A stretch of DNA of 64,000 nt. It comes from Diphasiastrum complanatum. Its lineage: Eukaryota > Streptophyta > Lycopodiopsida > Lycopodiales > Lycopodiaceae. The position numbers and the translations under genes are program-made. Below are positions 57,086 through 64,000 of the stretch, one piece after another (within the stretch, counting starts at the first letter, position 1; the number at the start of each line of letters is the position of its first letter). The notes under the pieces are model-generated. The model did not search any database and was not told where the DNA came from. It saw only the letters and a program-made list of their open reading frames with translations. The stretch is taken from NCBI GenBank assembly GCA_029204225.1, contig CM055097.1:49804600-49868599 (forward strand), read 5' to 3'.

Positions 57086-59400
57086 GTCAGATTTACTGCA
57101 TGTCCTCATCTTTCTATCCACATAATAAGTAATGAATGCCTAAGCTCCAGATTGTAAGTTAAGAGCTTTTTTCCTTTCGCTCTCCTTGGAGAAGTCAAGC
57201 CTTCTTTCTTTGAGCTACTTTCGAGCTGTGTAAGCTAATGTATTGGCAACACTTTTTGTATATCTACATTTGATGACTTGGATCCCATTTTATTAGAAGG
57301 CTGACCTCGAGCACAAAAATATTTTAAGAGGTCCGCAATTTAGCATCTGGAAGAACCTTCTCTGCAGCATAGCAAATTAATTATAATCATTTTTGAATTG
57401 TGAAAAGTCGATGACCTTATTTGAAAGTATTGGCCAATGTAAAGATAGCAGAGAATGTGGATAAATTGGATGTAAATAGGTGGTGTGATTGTGCTTCTAT
57501 GAGAAATTAGTTAGCTCAGATGATCATATCCACAAAAGCACAAGATTTTAGTCAACACATGCATGACTGTGCTGTAAAAAATATTACTGAAAGGGCATAG
57601 AAATAGGTCGAGCATATTCTGTCTGACACTATTTTTGAAAGGTTAAGCATATGGGTTTACTTTGTTTTTGGGAATTTAGGACAATCGAGCTTGTTAGGAT
57701 GATTCTACAAGCCTCTAACACATGGTTTTTTGGCTAACATCATCTCAACTACGATTCTTGTAGTTAAGCCTAGGAGACGGCATAAGGATTCTAGTGGTGG
57801 TTTTAATGTGTTCGATTTATCATCAAATAGAAAGTAGGTAGATGCAGTTGCTTCAGTAAGACACAAAATTCTGGTAGCTTATGTAATAGACAATAAGCTC
57901 ATAAAAGGGGAGTGGTAAATTGGGTTACTAGTCATAGGGAGAGTAGTGTCCTATTTGCTAGATGGGACAAAACATGAATTTCCAAAGAAGCATAGAAGTA
58001 GAAAGGAAAAACTTAACAGCAAAAATTTAAGATCCAATGTGAAGTGCCTTTTGGAATTAAAAGTGCACGATGATGCAATACTAAAATTTAAGTACACTTT
58101 TCTGTTCTAAGTAGAGGTAGCATGAAGAAGGAAATCTTCAAGTACAAATATCTAGAGCACCGAATAACTACGATGAAATGATGAAAGAGTGTATGAACTG
58201 ATTTGAAGAAAGAAAAAATATGACCGGTGTTAGAAGCAAGCTTCACCTTATCGAAAATTCAATATTGAAAGATTGTGCTCCATAATTGTTCAGGGTTCCA
58301 ACTTCCAGAACATAGTTTTCTACTTTAAGAAAAGTGTTGAATGCAAGCTCAACCGCATAAGAGCATCAATGGGAGGCTTTTGAATGAGAGCCGGATCAAT
58401 GACGAGAGTTATGACCTAGTTCATGAAAATGGAGTACATGGCACAAAGTACCACATGGTAACCCTTGAGACAAGAACCTAGCTATCTTTGAGCTTCATAC
58501 ACCACCGACTTTTTTGAAAGCCCCTTCGGTCTCAGTTAGAAAAAAACTTTTTGGAGTGAAACTAAGCACCATTTAAGGCAGTAGGTCAACTCTTCACAAT
58601 ACTTTCTATAGTGTTATGGCACCATGTTAGTTACGAACACATTCACATAAATGGCATCAATTGACCTAAGGAAGGTAGCAAATATCATTCACATAGCATT
58701 CTCCAACAAAAAAAACTTAATTACAAACAATGGCTGCCAAAAGCTCATGTACATCCCCAACAAAGATTTTCAAAGATAGTACTCCCCTACAAAGAGCTCA
58801 AGACATCAAACTCAATAATGTGAGAAATGAGTGTCTCTGGTCTCTTTTTGTTCCAAATAGTAAGCATCCTAGAAGTGTTATGAATAAAATCATAGATTCT
58901 AGTACCAATGAAGCACAAATTGACTATGCATGAAGCAATCTGGCATTCTCCTAAAGAGCACCACATATCATGAATGGCTAAAGCCCTAGTCCTCCCACGA
59001 AAAGCCCAAGCAATACCAAATCATAAGCTGAAAAATGAATGTGCATAAGGCCTACTTATGCTCCTTTAAGGAACCTTAAAAGTAGAATTCAAAAATTAAG
59101 GGAGGTAAAATTTTGGAGGTAAAATAGTCCCCCTCCTAGAGGAACCCAATTCCAAGCACTTGACTAACAAATGTACCCCCTTGGCCAGTCCTAAATTTAA
59201 TGCATAAAAAAGTCTTTCAAGTTGCATGCATGTACATGAATGAAAGGGCCTGTGGCTAACAAATGAATGAAAGTGCTACATATGTGTAATAAAGGCATTA
59301 GCTTAGGTAAAATGAGACAAGTCCAGGGCCATAATACCATGCTGTAAGCTTTTCAATAGATGTCTTATTATGTCGATGCTGAAGATATACAAAATCATCC
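57086..59400. other. Intron 5, left part, no element recognised
   Basis: AT-rich, no coding homology. The block 56560-56610 upstream of exon 4 has a diverged relative at 59425-59475 (CTTTTGTTATGTTGGGTA...), a small dispersed repeat. Confidence 0.4.
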
Positions 59401-59403
59401 TAA

Positions 59404-61375
59404 TCAAACTATGTCGATGTGAAGGTTGCACATCTCTTTTGTTATGTTGGGTATCATCCTACACATAACATTGATATATTTTGTGGCAGTGACATTGTTG
59501 AGTGCGGACTTGGAGAATGGCACATAAAGGAAATATGGAGGTTTTCCAAGAAATAAGAAAGTACAAAGGGGACTGACATAAAAAACATCACAAGTTGTTG
59601 TAGTGGGTGGGGCCTGTAGATGATATGTAATTGGACTAAGGTTTTCAAGAATATGCAAAGGACTGTAGTAATGGTTGGTGATTGGCGTGTTTTGCAAAAT
59701 CAAGGACAACATACCGATATTAATCAGCAGAAGTTTTATATCGATATTTTATGTGCTATATGTGTTTGAGGCCTAGTTATGGTGTAAATGGTTTGAAATT
59801 CTAGAAAGAGTAGGATAAGCTTTGCAAAGAGCATCAAACTAGGTGGGATGAATACTAGTAAGAGAATGAAGGTAAGTAGGTAAATGAGAGAGCATCAACA
59901 CCAATCAATACTTTTATTGAAGCAACGATGGAGATCATAGTGAAAGTTTTGGAGAAATTGCATCTAGCAAATTTGTGGATGACTAAGTGGCTTTTGACAA
60001 TTCAAATACTGAAGAGATTGGTAATTGATATAAAGATTGGAAGAAAAATGTTGAAGATAGTGCCTCCATTTTTTCAATGCATAAACGATAGCAAGTAATT
60101 CCGTTCCATGTGTAGAATAATGGGTTTCATATGGAGGTAGCCAATGAGACTGATAGGCTATAACACCAATAGTTTGACAAAGAACATAGGCAAAACTAGC
60201 ATATGTCATAACCGAACATTTGTGATCAAAATTTTGTAGAGACAAAACAGGAGCCTTGACTAATAGATGTTTGAGTTGATCAAACAACTCCTGACAATCC
60301 AATGTCCAAACAAAAACAGTATCTTCCTTAACAACACATTTAAATGATGAGCAATAGTGGAAATAAACTTGTGTACATGAGTAGCCACGGAAGTTATCTC
60401 ACAAACAACGAATGTACTCTTGGATTGTTTAGCATAAAGTTGGCTAGAAGATAATAGTTACAAGTGCACATCAAGGGACCAAAGATCTCGAACAATGAAT
60501 CTTAAAGTATACACAACGAAAGAAGTGTCTTTAAGTTGTCGCGAGGAGGTATACGAGTCTAATGATCATCAGAACTTGGATGAATTTTAGAGAAGATGGA
60601 AGCTTTATCTAATTAATCAAAGAGGTCGTTCATATAGGGAATAGGGTATTGTTTGAGACTAACAAGGCGATTGAGGGAACAAGAATCAATGCCTATATGG
60701 TTAGTACAAACCTCCATCATTTAACAAACATGGTTGCTAAAAGGACCGACCAGAACAAATAAGACCACATGCTAATAAATCACTAATCTACATGCAAACC
60801 TCACCTTGTTCTTGTCGAGTCATGCGGGGGGCAAAACAACTAGGAACCAAATTGATATAATGGTTCACATCACAAAGGGAGGTCACAAAGGTGGACATAT
60901 TGACTTGCTTTTAATAAGTGGCAACAGGTAGGGGAACAATCGGTAAAGACTTAGAAAGAGTTTCAACTACATGAATGATCATGTAGTTAAGCAGTCCCAT
61001 GGGCTTTAGGTAAATTATAGAGATTCTGCTCAGTGTTAATAAGGGAGAATCAGTCAGAAAATCGGTATTGTGAAAAGCATAAGGGTTACCATCATGAACA
61101 ATAGATATTACGTTGAAAAGAAAGACCAGAAGAAAACTCTTCAACAGATGCAAACTAATTGGCACCAAGGATAATATCATAACAGTCATTGAGACAATGT
61201 GAGAATTGGCTTGGCCTGTGAAATAACAATACGGCAGGGAAGAGCAGAATACATAAGGACGCTTAGAAAGTAAATGGGAATTAGCAACTTCAACACATAA
61301 AGTGAACTGCGCTGTAATAGGAAGAGCATAAATTTGAGAAACAAGACGATCGTGAGGAAAGAACGTGCAATGCAA
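59404..61375 (-). pseudogene. Gypsy protease, RT and RNase H remnant G (antisense)
   Basis: Minus strand, in order: LPITAQFTLCVEVANSHLLS and DCYDIILGAN (protease fold, about 61140-61375), SCFAPRMTRQEQGEV and LNRLVSLKQYPIPYMNDLFD (RT fingers, about 60560-60860), then ELFDQLKHLLVKAPVLSL and ETHYSTHGTELLAIVYALKK, WRHYL, SLQYL (RT connection and RNase H, 59964-60302). A late frame near 59580 has VFYVSP, possibly the integrase end. Stops and frame changes are dense; the RT palm with its Asp pair is not found. Confidence 0.75.
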
Positions 61376-61856
61376 GCTAAGTTGTGTCCCATTCCAGGAC
61401 GTTGGGTTCCGGAACGAGAGTTCTCGAATTCAGCAGCGTTCCAGATTGGAACGCTGCAATTTTTATTTTTTTTGGAACCATGTGTTGGGAGTGGGAAAAG
61501 ACAACATGTATGTGTGTAAAATTTTTTTCAAACACATTGCAAAACATAGTAACCACTAACTAAGTCCTGACAACTGTAAGTACCTACTACTAGTCTACAG
61601 ACTACTACTAACTGAACAAAGCATTTAGGCTTCAACATGCTGCATACCAAAAGTTAAAACTGAAACTCACATCGTGCATACTACAGTGCTAAGTGTATAT
61701 GATACAAAAACATGGCGACTGATCCACATTTCACACTTGCCTCATGAGAATGATGTCATAAACGATAAGCTGATATATACTATGAGTGGGCCAATGGCCA
61801 AGTACATGAGTATGATAGATGGACAATGGACAATAGACTCATAGACTGATGAATCT

Positions 61857-62130
61857 CTATGACTCGGAGGCATCATGATTGGATGGGGATTCGTCCTCAT
61901 CACTATCACTGGTAGACGAGTAGGAAGATAAGGAATCCTCCTCAGGTATGTGGGGTTGTGTCCTTGAACCTCTGCCTCTAGGTCTACCAGGGCCTCGCCA
62001 GGCCGCTACTCCCTTTGCCTGTGATGCTGCTGCCTTTGGCTCAATATGTAAATCCATCAAGCATACCCTACGCCTACCCCCCCCTCTGCGTACACAGGCC
62101 GACATGTGTTTCAGGATGCCCCCCTCACAT
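61857..62130 (-). CDS. C-terminal tail of the hAT transposase with an AT-hook-like motif
   Basis: After the acidic run DDDEDEEDEALDDEMEMD the frame stops at SASGAVR-side codons at 62111, within a G6 tract. One base difference would continue into a basic stretch (CVRRGGGRRR), a motif GRPRGRG typical of an AT-hook, and a Ser/Asp/Glu-rich end (SSTSDSDEDESPS). The G-run suggests a recent slip or a sequence error. Confidence 0.5.
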
Positions 62131-64000
62131 CATCTCCAATGTCCATCTCCATCTCATCATCCAGGGCCTCATCCTCCTCATCCTCATCATCATCCAATCC
62201 CCCCTCAGCCTCATCCCCACCCTCCTCTCCTGCATTCTTGAGCTGCCTCCTATCATGACGTGCTAGCTCCCGATGATACTTTGAAAAGATCTCATCATCA
62301 GCCGCAACCTCTGTGTGTGCATGGCCTGTTGCAGTATCCATGGATCTAAGGCACTCTTTGGGATTCACTTGCCTAGTTGTACCATCTCTTTGCATGTGCT
62401 TGACTAGCCTCAAGTTGGTGGTGCAATGAACCAACTTGTTCAGCTGGGGAATGCTAAGCGTGCGCTCACAAGCCAAAGCGGGACAATCCCGAGCAAGGAT
62501 GCAAGTGGCAAGAGTAGTTATATCAGGGGCGGATTGCCCACCACACCCCACCATGTGAGTGGCTCCGGCAAAAACTCGTCATGCTCACCTTGAGATCCAA
62601 TGAAACATCCATGTATGCTCTCAAAATCTAGCATCTGTCTCTCGATCTTGCGCAACAAGGGGGCCCATGATCTGCAATTAGACGGGACATTATCGAAATG
62701 AATGAGTCATCAAAAAGCACAAACAAACCGTTGAATTAAACGAGTGCTTAGGGAACAACTCTAACCTGGATACACATTATTTGTGCATGTCCTCCAGCCG
62801 TCCACAAGCTCGGTGTCTATGCATATGGCTCCAGTAGCCCACATAGGGTGATGCAAATGAGCAATTGCGTGTATGGGCTTGTGGAAGAAATTCCACCTGT
62901 CAAGCCACTTCTCTCAGATAGATGACATCCTATAGAAACTAGAAAGGTAATCACTGCATTGTAGAAAAAAACAATTTAACAATGCTAAAAGCTTTTACAA
63001 AACAATTGCACCAAAAAGATTACAAATAAGGTGTACCTGTGCTCATTAAAAAAAGGTCGCTGAAGGGTTTTCCCGATCCTGTCCATAAACTCGTAAATGA
63101 GGCCTAGTGTAGAACCCACTCGATCCACCCACCTCAGCACATGGTACACTGGCTGTAAGACCTAAACCAATTGCTCAGCCTGTCGCCAAAAATCATCTCC
63201 AAAAGAAATCCTTTAAAACCTAAGTCCAGTCGGCTCTCAGCTATAATGCCACTGTGTGAACTCAGTGTTGGATGCCGTCTGGTGCAATGCAGGTCGAATT
63301 CGAAGCAACCACTCCAGCACAACAAAGTGGTTGGCAAATCGTGTGGGTGCTGGCTTCTTCAGATCTAGCAGGCTATATGTCCTGAACATGGCCCTATGTC
63401 ACGCATCAAAAGATCAATGCAATGTGCTGCACACGGGGTCCATACAATAGCAAGGTAGTCCCTCTCCAAAAGCTCACCCATAGCCACACAATTGTTGGTA
63501 TTGTCGGTGACCACTTGCACCACATGTTGTGCCCCCACCTCAATGACTACTGCACGTATATGCTCATAGATAAACTCTCCTGATTCAACAACGTTGTCTC
63601 GAGAGGCATCCGCACCCCTGAGAAATACTATGACCAACGGACATGAAAACAAGATGTTGATAATAGGCTCGCACTTAATATCAGTCCAGCCATCTGATAG
63701 AATAAAGCGACCATATGTGGCCCAAGCATGTTGTATGGGGCTGAGCTCGCTCGTGATGCATACACGCTCCTCTCTCAAATGGCGAGTACGAAGAGCCTTG
63801 CGTGTGGGGGGTCTCCAAGTGGCATCACAGGTTGCAATCTCCCTCATCGTGTCACGGAAGATAGTGGTGTCGGCCAAGGAAAATGCAAGGTAGCCATTAT
63901 AAAAAAACTGGAGTGTAAGTCTAGTGGCTGCCTCATGGTGTGTCCACTGCCACCCTGCAGGCTCTGTGGTCTGTCGATATTTGCCCGCCTTGTCCTGTGT
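61857..64000 (-). pseudogene. hAT transposase gene, Ac-like with DUF659, probably broken; N-terminus outside the window
   Basis: Minus strand from the window edge: LQFFYNGYLAFSLADTTIFRDTMREIA, then the DUF659 block FILSDGWTDIKCEPIINILF, VVQVVTDNTNNCVAMGELLE and WTPCAAHCIDLLMRDIG, in which Asp residues of the RNase-H-like fold are present. After a deletion or missed intron come APTRFANHFVVLEWLLRI and LQPVYHVLRWVDR. Introns with GT/AG ends near 62943-63037 and 62675-62765 separate exons KWLDRWNFF... and SWAPLLRKIERQM. The dimerisation end is SAPDITTLATCILARDCPAL, ACERTLSIPQL. A one-base shift near 62545 splits it from EPLTWWG. The BED finger lies beyond 64000. The enzyme would cut and paste hAT DNA with 8-bp target duplications. 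Confidence 0.85.

Noticed and set aside
58730-58933. 67-codon plus-strand ORF
   Set aside because: No homology, no splice or start context, AT-rich composition.
62000-62266. Plus-strand Pro/His-rich ORFs
   Set aside because: Antisense shadow of the acidic tail of the hAT transposase.
57086-64000. Second ACT domain of the ACR-like gene
   Set aside because: No text like VDVDIATHI or DRPGL was found on the plus strand to the window edge; the remaining exons should lie outside.

Overview
This is nuclear DNA from a land plant with a large, repeat-rich genome. The evidence is a plant F-box gene of the SKIP2/VFB type, a plant plastid ACT-domain gene split by introns of about 12 kb, tRNA-Met primed Copia and Gypsy LTR retrotransposons in several age classes, a LINE, hAT elements and very long (GA)n tracts. 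Intron size and retroelement load fit a gymnosperm or a fern better than a compact angiosperm, but the sequence alone does not decide this. No organelle, bacterial or CRISPR features were seen.

Layout. 1-7.4 kb: two decayed Copia elements, the first reduced to gag joined to RNase H, the second with all domains but many frameshifts. 7.5-7.8 kb: a SINE-like segment. 8.1-10.1 kb: an intact single-exon F-box/LRR gene with an upstream short ORF. 10-22.8 kb: gene-poor, with an antisense integrase fragment, a decayed unidentified ORF and a collapsed chromodomain Gypsy element. 22.83-28.08 kb: a young Gypsy-type element (920-bp LTRs, matching TAAAG duplications) that carries one intact Gag-protease ORF and no reverse transcriptase or integrase; its leader holds five repeats of a potential hairpin. 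29.1-30.0 kb: a composite foldback element.

31.3-57.1 kb and probably beyond the right edge: a plus-strand gene for an ACR11/ACR12-like plastid ACT-domain protein. Five exons are recognised, four of them joined in frame across canonical splice sites. Intron 1 (about 11.8 kb) holds a hAT-type MITE inside a Copia LTR, a Copia gag remnant, a LINE lying between (GA)n tracts, a truncated Copia and a Gypsy LTR fragment. Intron 3 (about 12.8 kb) holds an antisense Copia interrupted by a non-autonomous Gypsy and by a solo LTR, then a second Gypsy remnant and a hAT-type MITE. Intron 5 runs past the window and holds a decayed Gypsy and an antisense hAT transposase gene.

The host genes are therefore two: a nuclear/cytosolic SCF ubiquitin-ligase substrate receptor and a plastid glutamine-sensing-type ACT protein. 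Everything else is mobile DNA, and its nesting gives a relative insertion order. The observations most worth following are the Gag-protease-only element with its leader hairpins, the LINE with C-terminal PCNA-binding-like motifs and its link to (CT)n tracts, and the retroelement-inflated introns of the ACR gene.
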